Shown one piece after another: positions 41,879 through 50,109 of a DNA stretch of 53,250 nt (position 1 is its first letter; each line of letters opens with the position of its first letter). A program made the position numbers and the translations under genes. The DNA comes from Slackia sp. (GTDB lineage: Bacteria > Actinomycetota > Coriobacteriia > Coriobacteriales > Eggerthellaceae): contig JAUNDR010000002.1 in the NCBI GenBank assembly GCA_030525985.1, positions 1 through 53,250 on the forward strand. Reading direction: 5' to 3'. The notes below the pieces were generated by a model. It worked only from the letters and a program-made list of their open reading frames with translations. It did not search any database and was not told the DNA's origin.

Positions 41879-42931
41879 TCATTGCGCCTCGCGACGAGCT
41901 CCTTGACCGGCGTTCTCTCCGCGATACTCTCCATGACCTGCGCCGTCGCCGCGACGGTGGTCGCATTGCCCGCCGTCGCCCTGCGCGGGACATGCCTCGC
42001 CGTGCCCCGCGCAGGCGGAATCGTTCGTATCGACGCCCTGCTCTTCGGCGAGCGCGCGCAGCTGCGCCATCGGCATCGAAGCCGCATCCTCTTGCGAGAG
42101 GGGCACGCCCGCATCGACCAGCATCTCGTACACCCGATAGCGGCCCATGCCCATGCCCGCTTTCGTCGCAGCCCGCCGCTGCTCATCGCTCAGCCTTCCG
42201 CAATGGACCGGAGAGCCGTCGCCCTCGAAACAACGCAGGGCGCTCGACTCTATCGCCCGGCAACGCGCCTCGTCGTCGCACGCCACGCCCACTTCGATCG
42301 AAGCCCCTTCCCCCGTGTAGGCGCCGCATGCCAGCGCAAGCGACTCCATCGCCTCATCGCACGGCATGCCCTCGATATCGACACCCGCCAGCAGCGCCGC
42401 CGCCTCCTCGTCGACCGCACGCGCTTCCACCACGCGATCGAAGCGATTGATCGACAATTCGAACGAAGGATTCACATCAATGCCCACATGGGCCACGGGC
42501 GCCATCGCGTAGGCGTATCCGCCCGCGCCCACCGCCGCGACGGCCGCACAAGCTGCGGCAACGGCGACGACACGGCGTTTTGCCGCAAACCAGGGATGCC
42601 GCATGCGACGGACGGGGCCGCTCGAAACGGGGCCGCCCTGCGAATCGCCGGCGACCGAACGAACGGGATCCTCCGGTGCGGAAACGGCGCGCAAGACCTG
42701 CGCACCATCGAGAGAGGAGGCGGCTCCGCCATGCGAAACGCCCTCGGAATCGACGTCTTTTCCATTTTCCGCGCATACGCCTGAGACCTTGCACGCATCG
42801 GCCCGCACCGAAGACGGTGCGCATTCTGAAAGCCGCATCGCCTCGATATGGGCGCAGGTGGCAGACTTCACGGCATCGGGAACGCGCAATGCCCGATAGG
42901 CCTCGCGTATGCGCTCGTCGACATCGCTCAT
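41879..42931 (-). CDS. RsgI-like transmembrane anti-sigma factor
   Basis: The 350-residue protein has a cytoplasmic N-terminal part (1-118: MSDVDERIREAYRALRVPDA, with scattered Cys), one TM helix at about 119-143 (RVVAVAAACAAVAAVGAGGY), then an outer domain. Residues 148-175 (HVGIDVNPSFELSINRFDRV, VEARAVDE) match the middle domain of RsgI-type anti-sigma factors. The C-terminus (about 300-350) is rich in His, Cys, Asp and Gly (CAGHGEACPAQGDGGQCDHR), which could bind metal. Its ATG overlaps the sigma gene stop (ATGA), so the two are coupled. It should hold the sigma factor and sense an outside signal, perhaps linked to the Ca-loop protein of the operon. Confidence 0.88.
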   Translation of the reverse strand: MSDVDERIREAYRALRVPDAVKSATCAHIEAMRLSECAPSSVRADACKVSGVCAENGKDVDSEGVSHGGAASSLDGAQVLRAVSAPEDPVRSVAGDSQGGPVSSGPVRRMRHPWFAAKRRVVAVAAACAAVAAVGAGGYAYAMAPVAHVGIDVNPSFELSINRFDRVVEARAVDEEAAALLAGVDIEGMPCDEAMESLALACGAYTGEGASIEVGVACDDEARCRAIESSALRCFEGDGSPVHCGRLSDEQRRAATKAGMGMGRYRVYEMLVDAGVPLSQEDAASMPMAQLRALAEEQGVDTNDSACAGHGEACPAQGDGGQCDHRRGDGAGHGEYRGENAGQGARREAQ

Positions 42932-43413
42932 GACAAGGCCTCCTTCAGCTGTTTTCTGCCGCGCGAGATCCAGGAATACACCGTGCCCTCAGGCACCTCC
43001 ATCATGCGCGCTATCTCGGGAACGGAATATCCTTCGCACGCGAAAAGATACAGCGGCGTTTTCGGCGGGTCGCTCAAGCGGTCGACGGCGTCGAGCACCT
43101 CGCGCACCTCGGATGCGCAGTCGTTCGCCGCAGGCGCGAACGCATCGCCCCATCGATCGATTTCGGCATCGAGCGACGCGTGGGAACGCGCACGGGAACG
43201 CAGCATGTCCTTGCAATCGTTGATGGCCACGCGCAAAAGCCAGGCCTTGGCGTGTTCCTCCCCATTGAACGCCGCGTCGTGGCGGGCGTATTTGGCGAAG
43301 GTGTTCTGGAAGGCATCCTCGGCATCGTGCGCAGGCACATACGTCAAGCATGCCCGCCATACGGCGTCGCCGAAGCGGTCGATCGCATGCTCTATGTCTT
43401 GCGCATCGCGCAC
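42928..43413 (-). CDS. ECF-type RNA polymerase sigma factor
   Basis: The 161-residue protein has region 2 (IDRFGDAVWRACLTYVPAHD, AEDAFQNTFAKYARH, AKAWLLRVAINDCKDMLRSR) and region 4 (LDAVDRLSDPPKTPLYLFAC, EGYSVPEIARMMEVPEGTVY, SWISRGRKQLKEALS). This is the normal length of a small sigma-70-family factor working with a membrane anti-sigma. It lies 25 bp after the Ca-loop protein gene and overlaps the anti-sigma gene by four bases. It differs from the other sigma factor in the window by lacking a long C-terminal tail. The operon's own promoter may be one of its targets. Confidence 0.93.
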   Translation of the reverse strand: MRDAQDIEHAIDRFGDAVWRACLTYVPAHDAEDAFQNTFAKYARHDAAFNGEEHAKAWLLRVAINDCKDMLRSRARSHASLDAEIDRWGDAFAPAANDCASEVREVLDAVDRLSDPPKTPLYLFACEGYSVPEIARMMEVPEGTVYSWISRGRKQLKEALS

Positions 43414-43438
43414 CGCATCGCCTTTCTATCGAGTGTCG

Positions 43439-44158
43439 CTACGCCGCAGCGTTGCGGTATCCATGCCCGGCGCCGTTCGCACCGTGATGTCCGACGCCGC
43501 AACCGCCGCCGTTGCCGGCATTATCGCACACGCCGTCGCCGTCGGAATCGGTGTATCCCGCTCCGTTGCCGGCGCCCCCGCTTGCAGCGTTGTCGCAGAT
43601 GCCGTCGCCATCGGCATCCCTATAGCCGAGACCTGCGCCGCTCCCGGCGCCGCAACCGTCGCCCGAACCCGCCGCATCGCACACGCCGTCGTCGTTAGCG
43701 TCTCCATACCCGTCGCAAGCCCCATCGCCGTTTTCATCGCGATAGCACGCACCCGCGGCACGGCCGCACGTATCGCAGACGCCGTCGCCGTCTTCATCGA
43801 CGAAGCCGCCGCAAGCCCGCAGACCCGCCCCTTTTCCGCGCTGATGCATCGTTGCGAAGTTGTCGCAGGCGCCGTCGGCGTCGGCGTCGGCATCCACGAA
43901 TCCCGTACACTTCGCGGCCTGGCAGCAGACGTTGCGCGCAGGCAGCCCGATGTCGGAAAATCCCTGATTCGCCGCCGCAATGCAGGCGCGCATGCAGGCG
44001 CCCGATCCACGATGCGCGCCCTGGGCGAAGGCGATCGCGGGAACGCACAGCGCCGCGGTCAACACCGCCGCAGAAACGATCGCCGCCGCCTTCTTTCCCG
44101 TCGATGCCTTGTACGCATACGCCGCCTGCGATGCATTGCCCATGCTCGTCTTCTTCAT
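43439..44158 (-). CDS. Exported protein with six DxDGDGxCD calcium-loop repeats
   Basis: The 239-residue protein has a signal peptide (about 1-46: KKAAAIVSAAVLTAALCVPA with cleavage after AFA). A Cys-rich segment follows (ACMRACIAAANQG, NVCCQAAKCTGF). Six copies of a Ca-loop motif come next: DADADADGACD, DEDGDGVCD, DENGDGACD, DANDDGVCD, DADGDGICD and DSDGDGVCD (about residues 89-212), separated by Gly-rich linkers. The loops resemble EF-hand/dockerin or thrombospondin type-3 repeats, with an added Cys in each that could form disulfides. There is no cell-wall anchor. It is the first gene of the operon with sigma and anti-sigma genes, and a 20-bp palindrome lies upstream. A secreted Ca2+-binding sensor ligand or surface protein is likely. 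Confidence 0.85.
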   Translation of the reverse strand: MKKTSMGNASQAAYAYKASTGKKAAAIVSAAVLTAALCVPAIAFAQGAHRGSGACMRACIAAANQGFSDIGLPARNVCCQAAKCTGFVDADADADGACDNFATMHQRGKGAGLRACGGFVDEDGDGVCDTCGRAAGACYRDENGDGACDGYGDANDDGVCDAAGSGDGCGAGSGAGLGYRDADGDGICDNAASGGAGNGAGYTDSDGDGVCDNAGNGGGCGVGHHGANGAGHGYRNAAA

Positions 44159-44267
44159 GGAAACCCTCCTCGAACGAGGCTCCTCGAAAACCCGCGCCGT
44201 TCAAGCGGTCCGGAACTTCGAAGAGCGCCTTTCTTTCGTCTTCACCGATAACACGTTCGAAAGCGGC

Positions 44268-44287
44268 GATTCCTTGCAAGGAATCGA
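44268..44287. promoter_or_regulatory. Perfect 20-bp palindrome upstream of the Ca-loop/sigma operon
   Basis: CGATTCCTTGCAAGGAATCG lies about 110 bp before the Ca-loop gene ATG (44158), in a 301-bp gap that otherwise shows no gene. It may be an operator for the operon; it contains GGAAT, a frequent core of ECF -35 elements, on both strands. Confidence 0.5.
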
Positions 44288-44459
44288 AAATTTTTCTGAC
44301 ATAAAAGAGTCGGCAGGCAGGCAGCAGCGCCCCGGGCGCATCGGGCGGCATGCGGCATCGTACATGCAATCCTCCCGGATCACCGTCGCATGCGCCCGTT
44401 GCGAAACGCCGCCAAGCACCGTGTACGCAGGCAGGCCGCGCATGCCGCCTGCGTATGCC

Positions 44460-45869
44460 CTAGGATTCGCGCGCCAAGCGCTCTCCCATCAGATATCCCA
44501 TGACCGACGCCATCATGAGACCGCGCGTCCACCCGCTCGAGTCGCCCAGGCAATGCAGGTTCTCTATATTGGTATCGAAGCCCGCATTCATCTTCACACG
44601 ATTGCTGTAGAACTTCAGCTCGGGCGCATAAAGGAGCGTCTCGCCCGCCGCGAAGCCGGGAATGGCGGAATCCACGGCAAGCATGAAGTTCATGATCGAG
44701 GTCATCGTGCGATACGGCAACGCGCTCGTGATATCGCCCGCCACCGCATCGGGCAAGGTCGGACGCACGTTGGAGCGATCGAGCTCGTCTTGCCACGTGC
44801 GCTTGCCGTCCAGAATATCGCCGAATCGCTGCACCAGGATATGCCCTGCGCCGAGCATATTCGCCACGGTTCCGATCTTTTGCGCGTAGGCGATCGGCTG
44901 GTCGAACGGTTCGCGGAAATTATGCGAACACAGAATGGCGAGGTTCGTGTTGTCCGATTTGCGCTCTTTATAGGAATGGCCGTTGACCACCGCAAGTCCG
45001 CCGTCGTAGTTCTCCTGGCTCACGAAGCCGCCCGGATTCTGACAGAACGTGCGCACCTTGTTGCGAAACGGATTGGGATATCCGATCAGCTTGCTTTCGT
45101 AGAGCACGTTGTTCACGCGCTCCATGATTTCATTGCGCATCTCCACGCGCACGCCCACATCCACGGGTCCGGGAGCGTGCTCGATTCCGTGGTCGACGCA
45201 CAGGCGCTCGAGCCAATCGGCGCCGCGCCTGCCCGTGGCCACCACCACGCGATCGGCGGCGACGGTCTGCTCGCATCCGTCGGCGCCTTTCAAGATGACG
45301 CCGCGGCAGACATCGCCTTCCATCGCCACGTCGAGGCACTCCGTACGAAACAGCAGTTCGACCCCGCAGGCGCGCAGATGGTCTTCTATCAGGGCATAGA
45401 TTTCCTGGGCCTTTTCGGTGCCCAGATGGCGGATGGGGCAATCGACGAGCTTCAATCCCGCCTGGATTGCACGACGGCGGATTTCCTTCACCTCATCGGG
45501 CGCGCCGAGGCCCTCGACGTGCGTGTCCGCGCCGAAACGGAGATATACCCCATCGACGCGCTCGATGGTGCGCTGCGCCAAATCGGCGCCGATAAGCTCG
45601 GGCAGATCGCCGCCCACTTCGTAGGACAGCGACAGCTTGCCGTCGGAAAACGCGCCCGCCCCCGAGAATCCCGTCGTGATGCGGCACGGCTCGCAACCGA
45701 CGCAGCGCCCCGCTTTCGCCTTCGGGCAGAACCGCTCCCGCACGGAAAGGCCCTTCTCCACCATGACGATCCGCGCCGCCGAGCCTTGCTCCAACAGCCC
45801 GAGGGCGGTGAATATTCCCGACGGTCCCGCACCGACGATGACCACATCGGCGCTTCGATCGAAGTGCAT
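44460..45869 (-). CDS. FAD-dependent dehydrogenase/oxidoreductase (COG2509 type)
   Basis: The 469-residue protein begins with a Rossmann FAD motif (ADVVIVGAGPSGIFTALGLL, then ARIVMVEKG). A Cys-rich loop follows (RFCPKAKAGRCVGCEPCRIT) before TGFSGAGAFSDGKLSLS. The middle has a second nucleotide motif region (DRVVVATGRRGADWLERLC), and the C-terminus ends in ENLHCLGDSSGWTRGLMMAS, which closes the FAD site. This fits the uncharacterised NAD(FAD)-utilising dehydrogenases of COG2509, where the substrate is unknown. It is a single gene: the sigma-operon regulatory gap is downstream, and a TetR-type palindrome (46014-46029) lies about 145 bp upstream. Confidence 0.9.
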   Translation of the reverse strand: MHFDRSADVVIVGAGPSGIFTALGLLEQGSAARIVMVEKGLSVRERFCPKAKAGRCVGCEPCRITTGFSGAGAFSDGKLSLSYEVGGDLPELIGADLAQRTIERVDGVYLRFGADTHVEGLGAPDEVKEIRRRAIQAGLKLVDCPIRHLGTEKAQEIYALIEDHLRACGVELLFRTECLDVAMEGDVCRGVILKGADGCEQTVAADRVVVATGRRGADWLERLCVDHGIEHAPGPVDVGVRVEMRNEIMERVNNVLYESKLIGYPNPFRNKVRTFCQNPGGFVSQENYDGGLAVVNGHSYKERKSDNTNLAILCSHNFREPFDQPIAYAQKIGTVANMLGAGHILVQRFGDILDGKRTWQDELDRSNVRPTLPDAVAGDITSALPYRTMTSIMNFMLAVDSAIPGFAAGETLLYAPELKFYSNRVKMNAGFDTNIENLHCLGDSSGWTRGLMMASVMGYLMGERLARES

Positions 45870-46013
45870 AGAAATCCCCCTTCTTCCTTCGTTCGCGCGG
45901 CGGAAATTCCCGAAGGGGCTTCCCGCCGAGGACTTTCATTGTAAAGGGGCGGCGCCGCGAAAACGCGCGGCCTTCCGCAAGATGTCTTTATCGGCCGATT
46001 GGAGCGTTTTTAT

Positions 46014-46029
46014 TTGGACAACCGTCCAA
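46014..46029. promoter_or_regulatory. 16-bp palindrome of TetR-operator type; gap 45870-46393
   Basis: TTGGAC-AACC-GTCCAA is perfect over both six-base arms and resembles operators of TetR-family repressors. It is upstream of the FAD dehydrogenase gene. The rest of the 520-bp gap to the promoter at 46394 is AT-rich and holds short frames on both strands that I do not regard as genes. Confidence 0.4.
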
Positions 46030-46393
46030 GAATGACCGACATCGCCACCGCCCTTCAGGGTGAAACGACGGTATTCCCATGCCTCCGCACGACGAGTCCG
46101 TTCCGACATGAGCTTCGAACGATGAGCGCATCCGTGGCACACGTTTTCCTCTCTATTCGCGTTTATCCCCGGTTTTATTGAATATGACGAGAAATAACGA
46201 CATATTGACGAATTAATGGTTGCATTTTTCTCCCATTTCACGGAAGAAGCCCGTTTCCCATCTCCGTGCGCTCCGATACCCCCGAAGCACTGCAGCCATC
46301 GAATGCAGGTGGTACGGAATCGGCGGCAAGAGGATTCTGTGCGAGATATTTTTGTGCATATGTACAATTTGAATACTTTATTCTGATAAAGCA

Positions 46394-46422
46394 TTGACCT
46401 GAAAAACGGGCGTGGCTATAGT
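46394..46422 (+). promoter_or_regulatory. Strong promoter of the symporter leader
   Basis: TTGACC (46394-46399), exactly 17 bp, TATAGT (46417-46422). Transcription would start near 46429 and leave a leader of about 380 nt before the symporter ATG. Confidence 0.75.
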
Positions 46423-46450
46423 GGTTTTCGCAACATCGAAGGAGTCAGCC

Positions 46451-46612
46451 ATGCGTAATCGAACCGCACATATCACGGTCTCCCCGGCCGCCTGCGGCGT
46501 CGATGATCGTTTCCCCTTCATGTTCGAACTCACCCCATTTGATGCCCGCATCAATTGCGGGCATCGCCGTTTCGGCATCGCTTCCCACGCATATTCCTAT
46601 CGATATCTTTAG
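46451..46612 (+). CDS. Possible 53-residue leader peptide upstream of the symporter gene
   Basis: An ATG with a good ribosome binding site (AAGGAGTCAGCC) lies about 22 nt after the predicted transcription start. The frame runs 53 codons to TAG (MRNRTAHITVSPAACGVDDR, FPFMFELTPFDARINCGHRR, then a Tyr/Arg-rich end YSYRYL). A perfect 10-bp stem (GATGCCCGCA/TGCGGGCATC, 46541-46565) lies inside it. It does not look like a known protein. Its placement suggests a regulatory leader whose translation changes RNA folding before the symporter gene. Low certainty that it is translated. Confidence 0.35.
   Translation: MRNRTAHITVSPAACGVDDRFPFMFELTPFDARINCGHRRFGIASHAYSYRYL
46541..46565 (+). promoter_or_regulatory. 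Stem-loop in the symporter leader
   Basis: A perfect 10-bp stem with a five-base loop (TCAAT), without a T run, within the leader ORF. It may act as an RNA switch element; no known riboswitch class was recognised in 46423-46811. Confidence 0.4.
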
Positions 46613-46811
46613 CACACGGATTCGGCGCGGCCACGCTCCTCTCTCGCATGACCGCGCTTGCCGTGTGCGCCTCCAGGGCGAATGCACCCTCGGCACGAAA
46701 GCCGCATCGGTGCAAGACGCCTCGGCCGCATACCGTCTTTTCCTCTGCGGCCCGCACTGACCCCGGCGACACCCCTTGAGGGGAAATCGCCCGCATCGAT
46801 AGGAACAGCCC

Positions 46812-48377
46812 ATGCTCGTCAAAGCACTCATGGTGGCCATCTTCGCCGCCACCGCCATCGGAGTCGGCATTCTGTGCCGCAAGCACGCAGGAAGCGTTTC
46901 CGGATTCATTCTGGGAGGCCGCAGCGTCGGACCCTGGCTTTCCGCCTTCGCCTTCGGAACCTCGTATTTCAGCGCCGTGATCTTCGTCGGATACGCCGGG
47001 CAATTCGGTTGGAAATACGGCCTTGCCGCCGCATGGATCGGCATCGGCAACGCCATCCTGGGAAGTCTTCTTGCCTGGTGGGTGCTCGGACCGCGCACGC
47101 GCGAGATGACGCAGCGCCTGCAGGCCTCCACCATGCCTGAATTCTTCGGCAAACGCTACGCAAGCAAAGGGCTGCGCATTGCGGCGGCGGCGATCATCTT
47201 CGTGTTTCTCATCCCCTACACCGCAAGCGTTTACAACGGGCTTTCACGCCTGTTCGGCATGGCGTTCGGCCTGCCGTACGAAGTATGTATCATCGGTATG
47301 GCGCTTATCACCTGCGTCTACGTGGTAATCGGCGGCTACATGGCCACCGTGTTGAACGATTTCGTCCAGGGCATCGTGATGCTGTTCGGCATCGTTGCCG
47401 TGATCGCCGCGGTGCTTGCGGGCAATGGAGGCTTCAGCGAGGCTATCGTGTCGCTTTCGCAGATTCCCGCCGAAAACAGCGCGCTCGAAGGCGCATTCGT
47501 CAGCATGTTCGGCCCCGACCTTCCCAATCTGATCGGCGTCATCGTGCTCACGAGCCTGGGCACGTGGGGCCTGCCGCAGATGGTGCAGAAGTTCTATGCC
47601 ATCAAAAGCGGCCCCGCCATCAAGCAGGGCGCCATCATCTCCACCGTCTTCGCTGCCGTGGTGGCGGGAGGAAGCTACTTCCTCGGCGGGTTCGGCCGTC
47701 TGTACGGCGACCAGGTTACCTTCGCGGACGGCGCTCCCGTATACGACTCCATCATCCCCACCATGCTTTCCGGATTGCCCGATATCCTCGTGGGACTCGT
47801 GATCGTGCTCGTGCTTTCCGCCTCTATGAGCACGCTGAGCTCGCTCGTGCTCACGTCGTCTTCCACCTTGACGCTCGACCTTTTGAAAGACAACGTGGTG
47901 AAGGACATGAGCGAGAAGAAGCAACTTATCTGGATGCGCGGGCTGCTCGTGGTGTTCGTCGTCATTTCCGCCGTCATCGCGCTCGTGCAATACAACAGCT
48001 CGATCACGTTCATCGCGCAGCTCATGTCGATCAGCTGGGGCGCACTGGCGGGCGCGTTTCTGGGCCCGTTTTTCTGGGGACTGTATAGCAAACGCGTCAG
48101 CAAGGCGGCCGTTTGGGCGAGTTTCATCGTGGGCGTTGGTCTGACCTGCGGTAACATGATCGCCAGCTTCGTCGGAACACCGCTGATCGCAAGCCCCATC
48201 AACTGCGGCGCAATCGCCATGGTGCTTTCGATGGCCATCGTTCCACTCGTGAGCCTTGTCACCAAGCCCGTCGATTTCGATATGGACATCGCCCTGCCGA
48301 GCCGCAAAAGCGCGACCGACCGCGAAATCGAAACCGAAATGCGCGAAGAGCACATGCCCGAGCTCAACCCTCGGTAA
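46812..48377 (+). CDS. Sodium:solute symporter (SSS family)
   Basis: The ATG at 46812 follows GATAGGAAC. The 521-residue protein has about thirteen TM helices with SSS features: FILGGRSVGPWLSAFAFGTS, YFSAVIFVGYAGQFGWKYGL, GGYMATVLNDFVQGIVMLFG, LTSLGTWGLPQMVQKFYAIK and the Na+-site helix IVLVLSASMSTLSSLVLTSS. This resembles the PutP/PanF branch that carries proline, pantothenate or similar small solutes with Na+; the substrate cannot be fixed. The soluble C-terminus (FDMDIALPSRKSATDREIET and on) is charged. It has its own strong promoter and an unusually long leader. Confidence 0.93.
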   Translation: MLVKALMVAIFAATAIGVGILCRKHAGSVSGFILGGRSVGPWLSAFAFGTSYFSAVIFVGYAGQFGWKYGLAAAWIGIGNAILGSLLAWWVLGPRTREMTQRLQASTMPEFFGKRYASKGLRIAAAAIIFVFLIPYTASVYNGLSRLFGMAFGLPYEVCIIGMALITCVYVVIGGYMATVLNDFVQGIVMLFGIVAVIAAVLAGNGGFSEAIVSLSQIPAENSALEGAFVSMFGPDLPNLIGVIVLTSLGTWGLPQMVQKFYAIKSGPAIKQGAIISTVFAAVVAGGSYFLGGFGRLYGDQVTFADGAPVYDSIIPTMLSGLPDILVGLVIVLVLSASMSTLSSLVLTSSSTLTLDLLKDNVVKDMSEKKQLIWMRGLLVVFVVISAVIALVQYNSSITFIAQLMSISWGALAGAFLGPFFWGLYSKRVSKAAVWASFIVGVGLTCGNMIASFVGTPLIASPINCGAIAMVLSMAIVPLVSLVTKPVDFDMDIALPSRKSATDREIETEMREEHMPELNPR

Positions 48378-48780
48378 CAGCCGTAGCGCTGCCGCGAGCG
48401 TGGCGGCGCGACCTGCCTGACCGGGCGGGACGTCGGGATGTTCGGTCAGACAGGCCGCATGCTTGACCAGGCAGACCGTCGGCATGCTTGACCGAACCAA
48501 GTTGCCGACGTGCCGGCGGCGATTCATCACGAAACGGATGCCCCTAGGTCATTTTTTCCGAGTTCTGCCACAAAATCAGACGATGAAGCGGCATAGCACG
48601 ACGCACGTTCCGATTCGCGAGAGCATTTCCCCAGTTCGCAATCCAGCCATCGCGATAATCGGCGCCACAACAGTGGCAAAACCCCGTTTTTCCGGCATCG
48701 AAGGACCGCTTTTGTTCAAAACCCGCAAAGCCCCCGCTACGATCCCATTCACCGCAAGAACGCCCAGGAAACAGCGAGAA
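48378..48780. other. Gene-free stretch with short direct repeat
   Basis: No convincing gene lies here. GCATGCTTGACC occurs twice (about 48453 and 48482). The minus strand from about 48740 to 48540 reads as two overlapping peptide-like frames (one ending LILWQNSEKMT, the other SSSDFVAELGKNDLGASVS), which looks like part of a dispersed repeat. Only one copy is present in the window. Confidence 0.3.
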
Positions 48781-48817
48781 GGGCCGAACCCGTCGAATCA
48801 ACCGACGGGGTCGGCCC
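48781..48817 (-). terminator. Hairpin after the minus-strand gene at 48831
   Basis: GGGCCGaACCCGTCG and CGACGGGgTCGGCCC form a long stem just past the stop at 48831. On the minus strand only TTCTC follows, so it is a weak intrinsic terminator. Confidence 0.6.
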
Positions 48818-48830
48818 GGAAAAGCGACAG

Positions 48831-49139
48831 CTATGCCAGCAACATGGCAAGCATACACAGTCCGAAGCCGCTCGCGCCGCCGACCGCCGCGCCGACGAGA
48901 ATCCGTACGCTCGTGCGCACGCCCTTGATCCACGGGCGCATGGTGCGCTCGCGCCTGCCTTCGATGGTGTCGCGCTCGACATGCTCGCCGCGGCTGAATG
49001 CCAAAACCTCGCGATACGTCTGCAGATCGTGCTGTTTCTTGATGCGCTCCACATACATGAACACGGAGACCAAGCGCGAACGGCGCAATGGCGACGAACG
49101 AGCATCGAGGCTATTCTTCGTCTGCGGCGAGGTAGTCAT
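48831..49139 (-). CDS. Small protein with C-terminal TM helix
   Basis: The ATG at 49139 overlaps the 3' end of the preceding gene by 29 bases, giving 102 residues; an internal start near GTG/ATG of VFMYVERIK would give about 75. The soluble part contains FMYVERIKKQHDLQTYREVL and AFSRGEHVERDTIEGRRERT, helical and charged. The last 30 residues form one hydrophobic helix (SVRILVGAAVGGASGFGLCM, then LAMLLA). It is probably co-transcribed with the frameshifted membrane protein gene. No family is recognised. Confidence 0.7.
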   Translation of the reverse strand: MTTSPQTKNSLDARSSPLRRSRLVSVFMYVERIKKQHDLQTYREVLAFSRGEHVERDTIEGRRERTMRPWIKGVRTSVRILVGAAVGGASGFGLCMLAMLLA

Positions 49140-49949
49140 CCATGCCCGGCTCGGCGGACAAGAACACGCCGCTTTCGGGGAAATACGTCAGCCACACCAC
49201 GCCTTCGGCCTCGACGATGTCGGCAAGACCGGAGCGGTCGTTTTCGGCGACGCTGATATGGATCGCCCGATCGTCGAGGGTCTTGAACGTCATTTCGAGC
49301 GTGTTCTGGCTGAACCCTCCGTAGCGGCCGGTCGCGCGGTCCTCCTCAACCTCGGCAAGCCAGCATAGCTCGGTCTGCGGACCGCGCATCAGGTCGATCA
49401 AGGCATCTTTGGACTGAATGACGCCGATGGCCAAACTGCCGATCACAAGCAGCACGAACAGGGCTGCGATGCCAGCGCCGCCGAGCATGTCGTACGAAGC
49501 AGGATGTTTCTTGCGATAGAGACGATACGACACGACAACACCGACGCAGACAGCCAAAACCGCGACCAGCTTGAACAAGCGTGCAGGCGTCGGCTCGCCC
49601 TTACCGAACGCGACGATCGCGCCGAGCGCCACGAAAGCCGAGCCTGCATAGGCGATGCACGCCACGGCGAAGCATGCGACCTCTCGCGCGAACCGGGACG
49701 CAGTTGCCGTAAAGCCCGCGCCCGCGCCGCCTTTACGCTCCTGCGAAGCCATGACCAGCATGATGGCGAAGCCGACGAACGAAAGGGCGAACAGCACGAA
49801 GCCGGCCGCCTGCACAGATAGCGTACCAGGCCCATATATCCGATGGAAGGCGCCCACTCCCCTGCGAACAGAATTCCGAACGCCGCAAACAACACGACCA
49901 GCGTGACGATGCCGAGCACTTTCTTTGATGACGTTGGAACCGAAACCAT
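49111..49949 (-). pseudogene. Membrane protein gene broken by a frameshift in (AT)3
   Basis: The ATG at 49949 (GGAGCGGAGG upstream) starts a frame with a TM helix (VLGIVTLVVLFAAFGILFAG, then EWAPSIGY). The coding sense continues in another frame from 49834-49839 (GPGTLSVQAAGFVLFALSFV). There the sequence reads GGATATATGGG on the minus strand; removing one AT unit gives SIGYGPGTLSVQAAGF without a break, and the total of 839 nt then becomes 837. The remainder has about four more TM helices (FVGFAIMLVMAS, VACFAVACIAYAGSAFVALG, LFKLVAVLAVCVGVVVSYRL, GAGIAALFVLLVIGSLAIGV). It ends in a soluble beta-rich domain, finishing SGVFLSAEPGMDDYLAADEE. The gene is inactive as read, or the shift is a slip or sequencing error. 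Confidence 0.75.
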
Positions 49950-50109
49950 CGCGCCCTCCGCTCCCATGCTGCGAACGCCGATGCCGAATGCATGCGGCGC
50001 GGCGAATCGTATCGCACGGCCGCGAAGCAGAGCCGAAGTCCTGCAGCGAAAAGATAGGCGGGCGCGGAAGCATTCCCGCACCCGCCTATCGCAGTGTCAG
50101 CGAAAGCGC

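Noticed and set aside
43426..44010. A 194-codon alternative frame across the Ca-loop gene
   Set aside because: Out-of-frame Thr/Ala/Met-rich translation of the GAC/GGC repeats; it lacks a signal peptide and the loop motifs.
45936..46394. A 152-codon minus-strand frame upstream of the FAD dehydrogenase
   Set aside because: AT-rich, no ribosome binding site, peptide without fold-like pattern; it spans a palindromic operator-like site.
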